In this document: piece by piece, positions 11,867 through 24,495 of the stretch
Position numbering within the stretch: the stretch's first letter is position 1
How the letters are laid out: each line of letters begins with the position of its first letter
Assembly (NCBI RefSeq): GCF_009905375.1
Contig: NC_133653.1
Span: 61,817,956 to 61,881,955 of the forward strand
Source: Apium graveolens
Taxonomy: Eukaryota; Streptophyta; Magnoliopsida; Apiales; Apiaceae
Reading direction: 5' to 3'
DNA length: 64,000 bases
The notes under the pieces: generated by a model
What the model was told of the DNA's origin: nothing
The model's database searches: none
What the model saw: the letters and a program-made list of their open reading frames with translations, nothing else
Translations under genes and position numbers: made by a program

Positions 11867-12754
11867 AAGACCTTTCAGGGGGTGAATCCACCAGAGTTTA
11901 AGGGTTCTGCAGATCCGATTGAGGCAAGGGTCTGGTTGAAGGAGATTGAGAAGGCATTTGCCTTAGTCAAGGTAAAATAGGAGCAAAAGGCTGAATTTGC
12001 AAGTTACTGTCTAAAGAATGAAGCCACCTACTAGTAGGAAACTGTTAAATTATTGAAAGGTACTGATGATGTTGCGTGAGAGAGATTCAAGGAGTTGTTT
12101 CTCGAGAAGTATTTTCCTCAATTTGTTCAGGACCAAATGGAATTGAAATTTCTGGAGTTAAAGCAGGGGAGTATGTTAGTGACAGATTACGAAAGCTAGT
12201 TTGAAGAGTTGTCTAGGTTTGTGCTATCATATGTGGACACTGATAAGAAGAAGGCTAAGAGGTTTCAGCAAGGACTCAAGCCATGGATCCGTGGGAAGGT
12301 GGCCATATTTGAATTGGACACGTAAGCGGGAGTTGTGCAGAAAGCTATGATTGCGGAGACAAAAAGTGAAATGTCCCAGAAAGAAAAGGAAGGTAAGAAG
12401 AGGAAGTTTGAAGGGAATGAAGGACAGTCTCAAGCAGGGAAGTTTCCAAATTTTAATCAGAGGAAGGGCAAGTTCCAGCCCGGAAGAAATTTTAACAGAC
12501 AGAATACAGGCAACGGAGGCCAAGGTAGCCGCCCAGCCATGGGGAACCAACCAACCCAGCAGAGGCCAGCTCTACCAGATTGTCAAGTATGTGGAAAGAA
12601 ACATGGAGGAGTTTGTAACAAGTTGAATATGGTCTGCTACAGATGCAACCAGAGGGGGCACTATTCAAGGGAGTGTCGTAACCAACCAGCCAGAGAACCA
12701 GCTAACAGGGATCAGCCTACCAGGAATCAGGCTAGGAAAAGTTCTAGCAATTAG
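11867..12754 (+). pseudogene. Gag remnant, element 2
   Basis: Reads in one frame from the element 1 insertion point. It shows the gag landmarks FQGVNPPEFKGSADPIEA near the start, a RFKELFLEKYFPQF segment near 12090, QMELKFLELKQG near 12135, and zinc-knuckle CYRCNQRGHYSREC near 12640. It is interrupted by in-frame stops at about 11978, 12030-12035 (two adjacent Trp positions), 12077, 12194 and 12325. Only 12335-12754 is open. The N-terminus is missing because of the element 1 insertion. A frameshift near 12755 separates it from the second zinc knuckle. Confidence 0.88.
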
Positions 12755-12755
12755 G

Positions 12756-13304
12756 TATACATGTTTCAAGTGCGGAAAGCCAGGACACATGACAAGGGAT
12801 TGCAAGGCACCAGTTCCAGTTCATAATACACTACGAATCATGGGAGCTACTCCAACACTGAATGAACCTCCCAGAGCTAGATTTTATGATATATCTGTGA
12901 AGGATGCTATCGTGGATACTGATATTGTGACATGTACGCTTACTGTGAACTCCTTATGTGCTAAAGTGCTAGTAGATTCAGGAGCAACTCGATCATTTAT
13001 TTCTCAAGGTGTTGTTGATAAGTTAAATTGTCCGGTTGAATTTTTAAGTAAGATTATGATGGTACAATTAGCAAATCAAGAGCGTGTATTTGTTAACCAA
13101 GTGTGTAAGAACTGTGAGATTGAGATTACTGGCCATAAGTTTGATGCTGACTTGATACCATTTAAGTTAGGAGAGTTTGATGTTATTTTAGGAATGGATT
13201 GGCTATCTAAGCACGATGCTCAGATAGACTGTCGTAATAAGAAAGTAATACTGAAGACACCAGACGCGAAAGCGGTGACGTTTAAAGGTCAGAAGCAAGC
13301 ATAG
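12756..13304 (+). pseudogene. Second zinc knuckle and aspartic protease, element 2
   Basis: Begins in a new frame with zinc knuckle CFKCGKPGHMTRDC (about 12766-12807), then the protease with active site VLVDSGATRSFIS (about 12970-13005) and the C-terminal protease motif GEFDVILGMDWL (about 13170-13205), ending at a TAG at 13302-13304. The protease would cut the gag-pol polyprotein. The domain itself is open and its active Asp is present; only the frame junction upstream and the stop downstream are damaged. Confidence 0.9.
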
Positions 13305-13310
13305 AAGTTC

Positions 13311-14768
13311 TTGACGATGATTCAAGCTAAGAAACTATTACGACATGGATGCGAGCATTTCATTGCTTACGTGATAGACAAAAGTCAGGAGCCAGAAAAA
13401 CTGGAAGATATTCCTGTGGTAAATGAATTTCCAGACATATTACCAGAAGAACTACCAGCACTTCCTCCGGATAGGGAAATTGAGTTTGTAATCAACTTAG
13501 CACCTGGAACGGAACCAGTATCGAAGGCCCCATATAGAATGCCGCCAGTTGAATTGAAGGAGCTAGCAAAGCAATTGGAATAATTATTAGAAAAGGGAGT
13601 GATTTGACCCAGTGTATCCCAATGGGGTGCACCGATGCTATTTGTTAAGAAGAAAGACGAAAGCATGAGGCTATGCATCGACTATCGAGAACTTAATAAG
13701 CTTACGGTCAAGAATAAGTATCCATTACCACGAATCGATGATTTGTTTGACCAGCTGAAAGGAGCCAAGTACTTCTCTAAGATTGATTTGAGATCCGGAT
13801 ATCACCAATTGAAAATCAAACCTGAAGATATACCAAAGCCATCTTTCAGAACAAGGTACGGTCATTATGAATTCTTAGTGATGTCTTTTGGATTGACCAA
13901 TGCCCCAGCAGCATTTATGGACTTGATGAACAGAATTTTTAAGGAGTATTTGGACAAGTTTATAATTGTATTTATTGATGATATTTTGATCTACTCTAAG
14001 TCAACAGAAGATCACGCGGAACATCTAAGGATAGCTTTGGAGATTTTGAGGAAGAAGAAGTTGTATGCAAAGTTTTCAAAGTGCGAATTTTGGTTACAAC
14101 AAGTCTAATTTTTAGGACACGTAGTAATTAATGAAGGAATCAAAGTGGACCCAGCAAAGATTGAAGCTATTATGAATTGGGAAAGGCCTAAAACACCAAT
14201 GAAGGTGAGAAGTTTCTTGCGATTAGCGGGATATTATCGAAGATTTGTTCAAGATTTCTCAAAGATTGCGACACCTTTGACAAAGCTTACCAGGAAGAGT
14301 GAGAAGTTTATATGGAACGAGAAATGCGAAGAAATTTTTCAAGAATTAAAGAAGAGATTGATCACGACACCTATTTTGTCACTTCCAGATGATCAAGGGA
14401 ATTTTGTTATCTAGAGTGATGCTTCTCATAAGGGATTAGGTTGTGTTTTGATGCAACATGATAAATTTATTGCATATGCATCGTGATAACTGAAACCTCA
14501 TGAGCAGAAGTATCCTACTCATGACTTGGAACTAGCGGCAATAGTATTCGCCTTGAAAATTTGGAGACATTACTTATATGGAGAAAAGTGCGAAATTTAT
14601 ACTGATCACAAAAGTTTGAATTACAAATTCACGCAAAAGGAGCTCAACATGAGACAAAGAAGATGGTTGGAGTTGATCAAGGATTATGATTGCATGATTA
14701 ACTATCATCCAGGAAAAGCGAATGTGGTGGCAGATGCGTTAAGCAGAAAGGAAAGACTAAACATGCTG
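13311..14768 (+). pseudogene. Reverse transcriptase and RNase H, element 2
   Basis: Continuous in one frame but broken by stops at about 13581, 13606, 14106, 14412 and two close together near 14485. RT motifs are [18 protein letters not shown] (about 13670-13723), [15 protein letters not shown] segment near 13880, and active-site FIDD (13971-13982). RNase H shows SDASHKGLG near 14418, YTDHKSL near 14599 and the C-terminal [11 protein letters not shown] near 14733-14765. Most stops lie where a Gln, Arg or Trp codon is expected, pointing to C-to-T or G-to-A decay. Both catalytic sites are otherwise preserved. Confidence 0.9.
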
Positions 14769-16292
14769 AAGATACCTGAAGAATTATACTGGGAATTTCA
14801 AAAGTTGGAATTGGAGGTCAGAATTTGCAAGCCTAGTGAAATAAAGATGTATAACATGACGTTTCAGCCAGAATTACTAAAAAAAATAAGAAAATGTCAA
14901 GAGGAAATAATGGATCAGGATATCAATCATTTGGTTGGTGAAGAGCTATGCACTCAAAAGGACGATCAGGGAATTCTTAGATTTTCATCCAGAATTTGGA
15001 TACCACCAGTGGCAGAATTGAAGAATGAAATTCTACACGAAGCATACAATTCAAAGTATTCCATTCATCCAGGAAGTACGAAGATGTACATAGATTTAAA
15101 AGAAAATTATTGGTGACTAGACATGAAGAGAGAAATTGCGGAATGGGTTAAGAAATGTTACACGTGTCAGAGAGTTAAGGCGGAGCACCAGAGACCGAGT
15201 GGATTATTACAGCCACTAGAGATTCCAGAGTGGAAGTGGGAGCACATTGCTATGGATTTTATAGTTGGCTTACCGAGGACAAAAGCGAACCACAATGCTA
15301 TTTGGGTTATAATGGACATACTAACCAAATCAGCGTATTTCTTACCTATCAATGAAAGATTTTTACTAGATAAGTTGGTTCACATGTATTTGAAGAAAAT
15401 AGTAGTTCGTCACAGAGTCCCTGTATCTATTGTATCTGATCGAGATCCACGATTGAATTCGAGATTTTGGAAAAGTTTTCAGGAATGCTTGGGAACCAGG
15501 TTAAACATGAGTACGGCTTATCACATGCAGACGGACGGCCAAAGTGAGAGAACAATCCAGACTATTGAAGATATGTTATGTGTTTGTGCTATTGACTTCA
15601 AAGGAAATTAGGACGAGCATTTACCCTTAATGGAGTTTGCTTACAATAACAGTTATCATGCCAGTATCGGAATGCCTCCCTATGAAGCTCTTTATGGACG
15701 CAAATGTCGATCACCAATATATTGGGAAGAAGTCGGAGAGCGTAAAATACTTGGACCTGAATTGGTGCAGCAGACAAAAGAGGTCGTGGAAGTCATCCAC
15801 AAAAGGCTAATTGCAGCACAGGATCGTCAAAGGAAGTATGCAGATCAATCTCGAAAGGATATGGAATTTGAAGACGGTGATCTAGTGTTATTAAAAGTGT
15901 CACCGTGGAAAGGATTGACTAGATTCGGAAAGAAAGGAAAGCTGAATCCTAGATACGTTGGACCTTTTGAAATTCTAAAACATGTCGGCAAGGTAGCTTA
16001 CGAATTGGCGTTACCCCCACACATGGAGCATATTCATAATGTTTTTCACGTATCAATGCTTAAGAAATATAATCCAGATTCTAAGCATGTAATTGAGTAT
16101 GAGCCGGTAGAACTTCAGGCAGATTTATCATATGTAGAGAATCCGATAGAGATTCTAGAAAAGAGAGAAAAGATATTAAGAAATAAGGTTGTAAAGTTAG
16201 TAAGAGTATTGTGGAGAAACCCAAAGGTTGAAGAGTCAACCTGGGAACTAGAAAGTGATATGCGGGAAAAGTACCCTCAGTTGTTTACTTAA
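14769..16292 (+). pseudogene. Integrase with chromodomain, element 2
   Basis: Zinc domain [16 protein letters not shown] ... CYTCQRVKAEHQ (about 15037-15190), catalytic Asp in MDFIVGLP (about 15253), second Asp in [14 protein letters not shown] (about 15430), and catalytic Glu in TDGQSERTI (about 15530). So the DDE triad is complete, unlike element 1. Then GPFEIL (about 15960), HNVFHVSMLKKY and a chromodomain ending EKYPQLFT with stop at 16290-16292. Two in-frame stops break it, at about 15115 and 15609, both in expected Trp positions. The final 220-codon frame 15630-16292 is intact. Confidence 0.92.
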
Positions 16293-16294
16293 CA

Positions 16295-16329
16295 GATTCT
16301 GAGGACAGAATCCTTTTAAAGGGGGGGGA
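16295..16329 (+). other. Hairpin and polypurine tract, element 2
   Basis: GATTCT-GAGGAC-AGAATC (16295-16312) forms a perfect 6-bp stem three bases after the pol stop, followed by CTTTT and the purine tract AAAGGGGGGGGA (16318-16329) directly before the LTR start TG at 16330. Same layout as in elements 1, 7 and 8. Confidence 0.8.
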
Positions 16330-19276
16330 TGTAATATCCGGGACATGACGTGTAATTATTTTATCAATAAATGATTTTTATGTAATTATTATATGAATTT
16401 TGGTGAATTATCTCCTGATTGATAAAAATATTTAGATGTACGATCCAACACGAACCAATATTCCATAAATATATATAACCCTTTTATTATTTCATTTTAT
16501 TCGTAATAATCATAACCGATCAGTAAACAATAAGAAATACAGAGAAAATCCGTAAAAACGATACGTTCTTGAGAATCAAACGTACGATCGAAGGCGTTAT
16601 CGAACTCCAATTCGGGCGTGTAGCATATCAAAACGAAGCTCTCGAAAAACTCTACCTTAATCCACCATCTATTTTTGCCCAAAAATCAAGGTATTTCTCG
16701 GATTTCATTATTTTAATTCGAATTAATTATGGATTAAATTATGAATTTTTGTTCTTGATGTTTTTGATATGATTTGATGGCATAATCATGTAGATCTTTA
16801 TTCCTAGTCATTTCGGTATATTATATGTCAAAAACTGAGTTCAATAACATATAGAAAAGTTAGTTTGATTTTTGAGTTTGAATGTTCTTGGTGTTCTTGA
16901 GTAATTCACCGGAAAAATATATAGTTTGGCCGGATTTTTGATCCGTTGAACCGGGGTACATAAAACTTGCATGAATGGATAGATCATAAAACAGAGAATC
17001 AATGTGTATAGAAAAATTGAAAGAACGGTTCTGGGAAGGCTTTGATCGGGAAAGTCACTATGGCGGCGGCGGAAATTTCAGATGAAATTTCTGGTGGAAC
17101 CGCGTGTTGCTTGCCTGAAATACTTGCACGACTGCGTTCCTGGAAGCACATACAATATACACTGTTATTTTGAGCACTTTCTGGACTATTTTCAGGTCGC
17201 TGGAAAAGCTCCATGGCGGTGGTCATGGAGTTCCGGCCGACAACGAGGAAGATGACAGGGGAGGGGGAAAATTGCAATTTCCACCCCTGCCCTTTTGCTA
17301 AAATTTCATTTTTATATTTCAGTTTCAAAATTTTACAAAAACAAGATTGTTGTTTTACAATTTTCAAAATGTATATTCTTGTTTATTAAATTTCCAGAAA
17401 TTAGATTTTTATTATTTTAAAATTTCAAAAATCCATTAATTATTTCTGAAAATTATTTTTAATTTAAAAATAAATCTTAATTATTTAATTAATTAATTTT
17501 AGTAGATAATTAATTATTTAATTAGTCAATTAATTTAAATATTAATTGTTTAATTAACTTAATTAGTTATTAATTAATTTTAATTGATTATTTAATTGGA
17601 TTTAATTATGTAAAATTGATTTAAAAATTTTGAAAAATAGTTTTGAGCTTTAAAATATCATTCTAAATTATTTTCAAAGCTCGATAATTCGTATTAAATT
17701 ATTTTAAAGTCAGATTCAGGCATTCGAACCCTATTATTTAATTATAATATGATTCGGAGTCCCGTTTTAATTCCGAAAAATATTCAAAACTTCGTATTAA
17801 ATACCTGAAACATCATTTTAACCCCGAATCTTCTTTGATTAATTATTTTTAAATAAATATCATACGTCTTATATGTTATATGTGATCTGATTGATGCATA
17901 ATATGATTGTACGTGCATTGTTTGACTGTTTCTGCTGTAACTTTTAATCCTTACGTCGGATTTGGGTGAAACGAAGGGTAGATAGAAGCTTGTATCGAAT
18001 ATAATGAGTTGAGAAATAATGTTGATGAATATATGTGATGTTTAACAGAGGAAGAGAGTCGTAGAAAAGGAAAGCAAGTGGTTAGTGAGTGGGAACCAAT
18101 TGACAAGTGTTAGTGAAGTAAAAGCAAATTGATAAGGCAAGTGTCCTTGAACTTTCTTGTAATATACTTGTGAATACTTTTGAACTCTTTTGATTATGTT
18201 GCAATTATTTCCAGTAATTCCTATTCTATATTGCAAGTACCTTGAAGTACTTAACCCTAACCCTGATTCTTATTGATCTTGAGCCATAAGCCTTGTTCTT
18301 TGTAAATTATTAATTGTTGAACTCTCAAATACAAACCACACCTATATGATACTACTTCCCAAACACACATATATACCACGCATTGATTCTTGATACTGAA
18401 TTGCCTGATATACCAACCCTATTGCTTTGTTCAACAGAAGACCACTCCTTGTAACCCTTGAACCCTGGGTCTTCTACTTTTAATTTCTCCTTTGAGTGAA
18501 AGCCAATTCTTATGATTCCATTATTATACATACTTGGAAATCTTGAATTACCTTACACTTCGAGATAAAGATTGTTTATGATTCAGTTATTGATTTACAT
18601 TGTTTATCATATTGTTATTCTGGAATTGGATTATTTTCAAATACGGACCAGATTTGTGGTCGGACTAGATTCGTGGTCAAAGTAGGCCAATATGTGCCTT
18701 GGAGCCAGTATATAGAGCAAAGCTGGGAGCCTTGCTCAGGGTTAGTGCGTGACTGATCAGCAGCTTAACCTTGGTTTTTTATAATAAAAGTGAATATCCA
18801 ATTCTAATCATTGCTTATCAGTAAACTTGATTTCTTATATCATTTCAGTTAATCATTGTTATTCTCAGTTACTGTCATTGTGACTTGCTGAGCTAGTTAG
18901 CTCACTCTTGCAAAACTGTTTATATTATTTTCCAGTAAAAAAGGAAACTGGTGGTAGCGAGGATCCCCAGACAAGTATGCGAGCTAGGTATCCAGGTTGA
19001 TTTGGAATAGACTAGCATAGGATGTTTGGCTTGGTTCTGTTTATAGTTTGTAATAAAGTTGAAACTTCAGATGTAAGATAAATAAACTGGGTTTTGGAAC
19101 GTTTGTGTAATAAATAAGATTGTGGCTTGTGGACATACTTTAAACTGTATCGATCCGTGGATTATGGTAAGTAGGGTCATTTTATATACATATTATTATA
19201 TTCATAACAGGTTTAAAATGGTGTGTGTGTGTATTGTGGGCCCCAAACCTCTGACCCGAGTTTGGAGTGTGTTACA
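16330..19276 (+). repeat. 3' LTR of element 2 (2947 bp, internally deleted)
   Basis: Starts TGTAATATCC and ends GTGTTACA, matching short inverted ends. The first part is homologous, in inverted orientation, to 22632-24495. Relative to that copy it lacks about 0.5 kb at 16440 (between the ATTTAGATGTA and GATCCAACACG blocks; the missing part corresponds to 23881-24388). It includes a GC-richer segment at 17030-17290, a strongly AT-rich TTAATTAA-rich tract at 17390-17640, and a small hairpin GAGCTA-GT-TAGCTC (18890-18903) near its 3' end. No convincing coding sequence. Confidence 0.88.
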
Positions 19277-22200
19277 GGTTTAAAAGGAGTTCTTGATCAA
19301 GGATAATATAACAAGGGGTTGGTAATGACAAAGTTCAAATGAGAGAATGATAATAGTTTTTAGGTTTCCAAAGGAAATGAATCTAGTGTATGAGGGTTTT
19401 AGGTTCCACTGGATATATTAAGGAACTATTTGTAGGGGTATTTGCAGAGATACGAGGTAATATGTGAGGAAAAAGGGGTCAATTCAAGTATGGAAGCGAT
19501 TAACTACGTTCAAGATCCAATTATTGAGTGATGTCACGGACTAATCAATGTTATTAAATGATAGTCATACATTCACAGGGTGTTCAATCACAAGAAACAG
19601 AATTATAAAGATAAATTGAGAGTTCACTTGCATAAATAAGTATGAAAGAGGGTCACTTTCCTGAACTACGCTTACTGAGTACTTGAATGGGATCGTCTAG
19701 GGGATCCTTTTCTGGCCTCATACTTGAACCTATAATAAATAGTATCATCGTCACAACTTTTGCTAACTACCCTTTCACGTACATTATATATATACACACA
19801 CAAATAAATATATATATATATATATATACACTTAACACACTTAATTTCAAGTGATATATGCTTCACATAATCCACATAACACGTAATCATGGCAATATGA
19901 TATTTAGTTAATAGTACATACTTATCCTCTATTCACTATTTTAGATCCTTATGCACATGACCAAGTAACATACAAAAATTATGATTAATACTATTACTCT
20001 TCTTTTACAGACCATAACTTATCCTAAAAGTAGTAATGCACACTTAGGCCTCACTCACAATGACTCACAAAACTAATGCATGTTCTAAACTCTTCCCAGA
20101 TGCATGCCTTGGCACCACTTATTTGCCTTGGCACAAAAATACATTTCTACCTTGGGCCTTCACTTAATTATGATTTCTACAGACTCTTATGACATAATGA
20201 AACTCCCAAACTTGACTTGACATCAAGGCCTCACTCATAAAGCACTTAAACACAATGCATTCCTCATAGGCTTCCTAATGCAACTCTTATGGTGACTCTC
20301 GGGTGTTTTGGTGAAAATGAGGTATCTCCACCTTGGGCCTTCACTCCAAACCAACTCTCTGAGGTTATTAAGACCCTAAAATAACTCTTAGAGTTGGAAT
20401 GACTCAAAAACCTCAGTTGGGCCTCCCTAGGCCTCAAGTGGAAGTTGACATAAATCTGACTTCCCTGGTTTCCAAACTGCCCTATTTTTACCAACTTAAA
20501 ACTCACTTAAATTGTTCAATTATTGATTTTAATGACTTGTTAAGCTTCCTAGGACTTCTTTATACTATTATAAACCAAGTCCCAATGAATACTTATCCTA
20601 AAACATAGTTATAATAGGTCAAATATGGACTTGTATCAAATCTGCCATGTTTTGAGTTCCTCTCGGTTTTGTGCATGTGCACCTAACCAAATGCATTATG
20701 CTACCCAATCTAAAGCTTCTGGACTCAAGTACATACCAAGTCCTAACTCCACTGAACTTGGGCCTAACAAGGCCTCACAAATGTATACCTAAAATGACCT
20801 ACACTTCTAGTGCTAAAATCTGTCCAAATAGGACTAATGCATTCCTTCCACCTTAACTTCCTTTTTAACCATCAAACCAATGAAAAAACCAACAACCAAG
20901 CCTAATATCATGCTAACACCTACTGAACTATAGTGCACAAGGTTGATTTACAACTTTATTTAGCATGCAATCAATTATAAGACAAGCAAAGTTACACCTC
21001 ACAAGACAAGCCATCACTTAGTCATTTTAAAGCAAAAATTCGAATTATACATGCATGAAAACATCATGACACCTACTGATTTTATGCTCCTATCATCATA
21101 TACATTTTAAACTAGCATTTAATCAAGGGAAACATGGCATGCAACTCACAAAAATCAAGTATCAAGAGGTTGAAAGATCAACTACAATACTACTATCATG
21201 ATCTCGGGTTTTAAGCCAAAAACTCGAGTTATATACTTGGGTTAAATACTTGATCCCTACTTATTTTAATCTCTTATAGCCATGAAATAATTAATCTATC
21301 ATTTTAACATAAAATTCGTGGCATGCATCTCATAAAAATCAGGTATCAAAGCTGATAGCAAGCAAGTATGGTTTTTAGTCTAAAAATACTTATAAATCAA
21401 TATGCAAAGGCAAATTTCAACATGCAAGGGCTATAATTAACATGCAAGTCTTAAAACTTAATATACTTGAAGATATGCATAGCATTCAAGAGTTTAAACA
21501 TCATATCTCATCATTTTTGAAGCAAAATGGTTTATAAGCAACATGCAAAGTCATTTTCATAGAAATTTCTAAAGAATCAACCATATACATTCGGCTCTTT
21601 TAATAAATCATTTCCAAATGCTATGAACAAGATTATGAATTGGAATATTGAAGTAAAAATACTCCTCCAAGATCATATCAAGTCCATATCTTTAAGCCCT
21701 TATGATTTTAGTCCTTAAATCCATGAAAATTCAAGGCCTAAATCTTGGCTATAAAAACACATCAACACATAGTTAAACATATCTTTTATGAGCTAAATAT
21801 TCAAGTATAAAGGTGAGAATATGAGGGAACTAGATCCTTGATCAAAGTGTTTGAAAAGGAAAGAAAAAAAAATGAAAGAAGAGGGGGTGGGGAGGCTTCG
21901 GCCGAGAGGGAGGAAAAAGGGGAGGGAGGGAGTGAAGTGGTGTGCAAAATGAGAGAATGTGACTTGTGTTTTGGATTTTGTTGTGTTAAAATGGTAGTGG
22001 AATGGAGAAATGACTCCTATTCCCTTTCTATAAGCTTAAACACTATTGCATGCAAGGGCACATAGGGTATTTTACTTGGTCAAAATGAGTGAGTGGGGTT
22101 GGAAATGGCAATCCTATCTTTGGTCTCGTTTATAAAGAATTTTGCATGCAAGGGCACATTAGTAATCATTTTTCTAGAATTAAAAATATGCTTAAAAAGA

Positions 22201-22631
22201 ATGAATTTTAATAAATAAAGTACAATTCCATAAATCACAAAAATTATACCATAATTTACTTTAAAATTTTAGAAATTTTATAAGAGTATTTTCAAGAAAT
22301 TTGAATAAAAAGAATTTTCAATAGAATTTTCTGTATAATAATACTTCTATAACAAACCACATAAAAATATAATTTAATTAGATTTTAATGCAAATAAAGC
22401 TTTAAATATTTAATCTAGAATTATACCAATTTATCTATTCGTCTAAGCACAGAATTTCCATATCCAAATATTTGTACGAAGATTCGAATCGTCTTGAAGA
22501 AAAATATATTCGTATTTACTTACTACACATAATCACTGGAAAACAATATTTAGAAACTTATGTACTCACAGTAATGTGCAGAAATGCCACATCATAGAAT
22601 TTATAATATCATAATATTTACAGTCGTTACA
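19277..22631 (-). repeat. Element 3: partial LTR related to the LTR of element 1
   Basis: On the minus strand it begins TGTAACGACTG at 22631, like the LTR 5' end of element 1. It shares the LTR1 layout: an AT-rich zone first, then a purine/pyrimidine-skewed block with the CTTCGGCCGAGAGGGAGG signature (plus strand about 21895-21915), then long GGGCCT-containing stretches (20100-20800). It stops without a CA end at 19277, exactly where element 2's LTR ends, so element 2 probably inserted into it and the remainder lies left of the window. No coding sequence is seen in these 3.35 kb; the short frames are shadows. A (TA)n run lies at 19808-19828. Confidence 0.75.
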
Positions 22632-24495
22632 TTAATACTAATTATCGTGCTTTGAAAATAATTTAGAATGATATTTTAAAGCTCAAAACTATTTTTTGAA
22701 ATTTTTAATTTAATTTTAAATAATTAAATCCAATTAAATAATTAATTAAAATTAATTAATAACTAATTAAGTTAATTAATAAATTAATATTTAAATTAAT
22801 TGACTAATTAAATATTTAATTATCAACTAAAATTAATTAATTAAATAATTAAGATTTATTTTTAAATTAAAAATAATTTTCAGAAATAATTAAGGAATTT
22901 TTAAAATTTTAAAATAATAAAAATCTAATTTCTTGAAATTTAATAAACAGGAATATACATTTTGAAAAATTGTAAAACAACAATCTTGTTTTTGCAAAAT
23001 TTTGAAACTGAAATATAAAAATGAAATTTCAGCAAAAGGGCAGGGGTGGAAATTGCAATTTCACCCCTCCCCTGTCATCTTCCTCGTTGCCGGCCAGAAC
23101 TCCATGGCCACCGCCATGGAGCTTTTCCAGCGGCCTGAAAATAGTCCAGAAAGTGCTCAAAATAACAGCGTATATTGTATGTGCTTCCAGGAACGCAGTC
23201 GTGCAAGTATTTCAGGCAAGCAACACGCGGTTCGACCGGAAATTTCATCTGAAATTTCCGCCGCCGCCACAGTGACTTTCCCGATCAAAGCATTCCCAAA
23301 ACCGTTCTTTCAATTCGTTTATACCAATTGATTCTCTATTTTACGATCTATCCATTCATGTAAGTTGTATGTACCCCGGTTTAACGGATAAAAAATCCGG
23401 CCATAATATATATTTTTCCGGTGAATTACTCAAGAACACCAAGAACATTCAAACTCAAAAAGCAAACTAACTTTTCTACATGTTATTGAACTCAGTTTTT
23501 GACATATAATATACCAAAATGACCAGGAAGAAAAGATCTACATGATTATGCCATCAAATCATATGAAAAACATCAAGAATAAAAATTCATAATTTAATTC
23601 GAATTAAAACAATTAAATCAGAGAAACACCTTAATTTCTGGGCAAAAAACAGATGGTGGGTTAAGGTAGAGTTTTTCGAGAGATTCGTTTTGATATGCTG
23701 CATGCCCGAATCGAAGTTTGATAACGCATTCGATCGTACGTTTGTTTCTCAAAAACGTATCATTTTTAGGGTTTTTCTCTGTATTTCTTATTGTTTACTG
23801 ATCGGTTATGATTATAATGAATAAAATGAAATAATAAATGGGCTATATATATTTATGGAATATTGGTTCGTGTTGGATCATTTTGGATCGTTAAATTAGT
23901 TACTTAGCCGCCAAGTAACTGCAAAAACGATCTGATTTAATACCTATATTTGATAATTATCCTAACCGGGCTTTTTATAAAACACTTTAAACGAAAATAA
24001 TGTAATATTATCCCGTCTTTTGAGGATACGGGTTTCGTTGATATATCGAAACAGTTATGGTATCAAAAATTGTGCGCCGGGACGCGTACGGGTCAAACCG
24101 TAATCCGGATTGAAAAAGTCAAATTACGAAAAATGTTCGAAATTACCAGATTAGGTTAGGAAGGAGTTTTTGGAAGAGTTTCAGGTTGTAAAAACGTAAA
24201 AACGGTTGAGGTTGGATGATTCCCGGCTTTATAAAATAATTTTCTAATTTTTCAGAAAATAATTAATAAATTCATAAATCAATATAAAATCAGATAATAC
24301 TCCAAAAATTACCAGAAAAATACCTTAATTATCTATATTTTATTCTGAACATAATAAAATTAACACACTCACATTTTATCACATATATACATCTAAATAT
24401 TATTATCAATCAGCAGATAATTCACCAAAATTCACATAATTACATAAAAATCATTTATTGATAAAATAATTATACGTCATGTCCTAGATATTACA
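22632..24495 (-). repeat. Element 4: partial LTR of the element 2 family, inverted
   Basis: On the minus strand it starts TGTAATATCTAGG at 24495 and runs 1864 bp parallel to the start of element 2's LTR (16330 on), including the same GC-richer block (23010-23290) and TTAATTAA-rich tract (22690-22930). It contains about 0.5 kb (23881-24388) absent from element 2's LTR. Homology ends at 22632, where element 3's LTR starts, so element 3 likely inserted here; TTAAT (22632-22636) is the candidate target duplication. Its right border cuts into the element 5 ORF. Whether a full element or a solo LTR lies here cannot be told from this window. Confidence 0.78.

Larger units (their letters stand above)
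11852..19276 (+). mobile_element. Element 2: Ty3/Gypsy chromovirus, 5' part outside window
   Basis: Plus-strand element that begins abruptly within gag at 11852, where element 1 has inserted. It continues through zinc knuckles, protease, RT, RNase H, integrase, chromodomain, hairpin, PPT (16318-16329) and a 3' LTR (16330-19276). Its 5' LTR, PBS and gag start must lie left of the window, beyond element 1. Apart from one frameshift near 12755 the whole of pol stays in one frame and is broken only by point stops. The predicted target duplication at the right end is GGTTT (19277-19281). Confidence 0.9.

Noticed and set aside
16999..17367. Antisense ORF in element 2's LTR, with a similar ORF at 23002-23331 in element 4
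   Set aside because: It covers the GC-richer block of the LTR. Only two related copies are present, lengths differ, and no domain is recognisable. It could be a captured gene fragment, but nothing supports that directly.
18249..18262. AACCCTAACCCTG, resembling plant telomere repeat
   Set aside because: Under two units inside an LTR; no array and no subtelomeric context.
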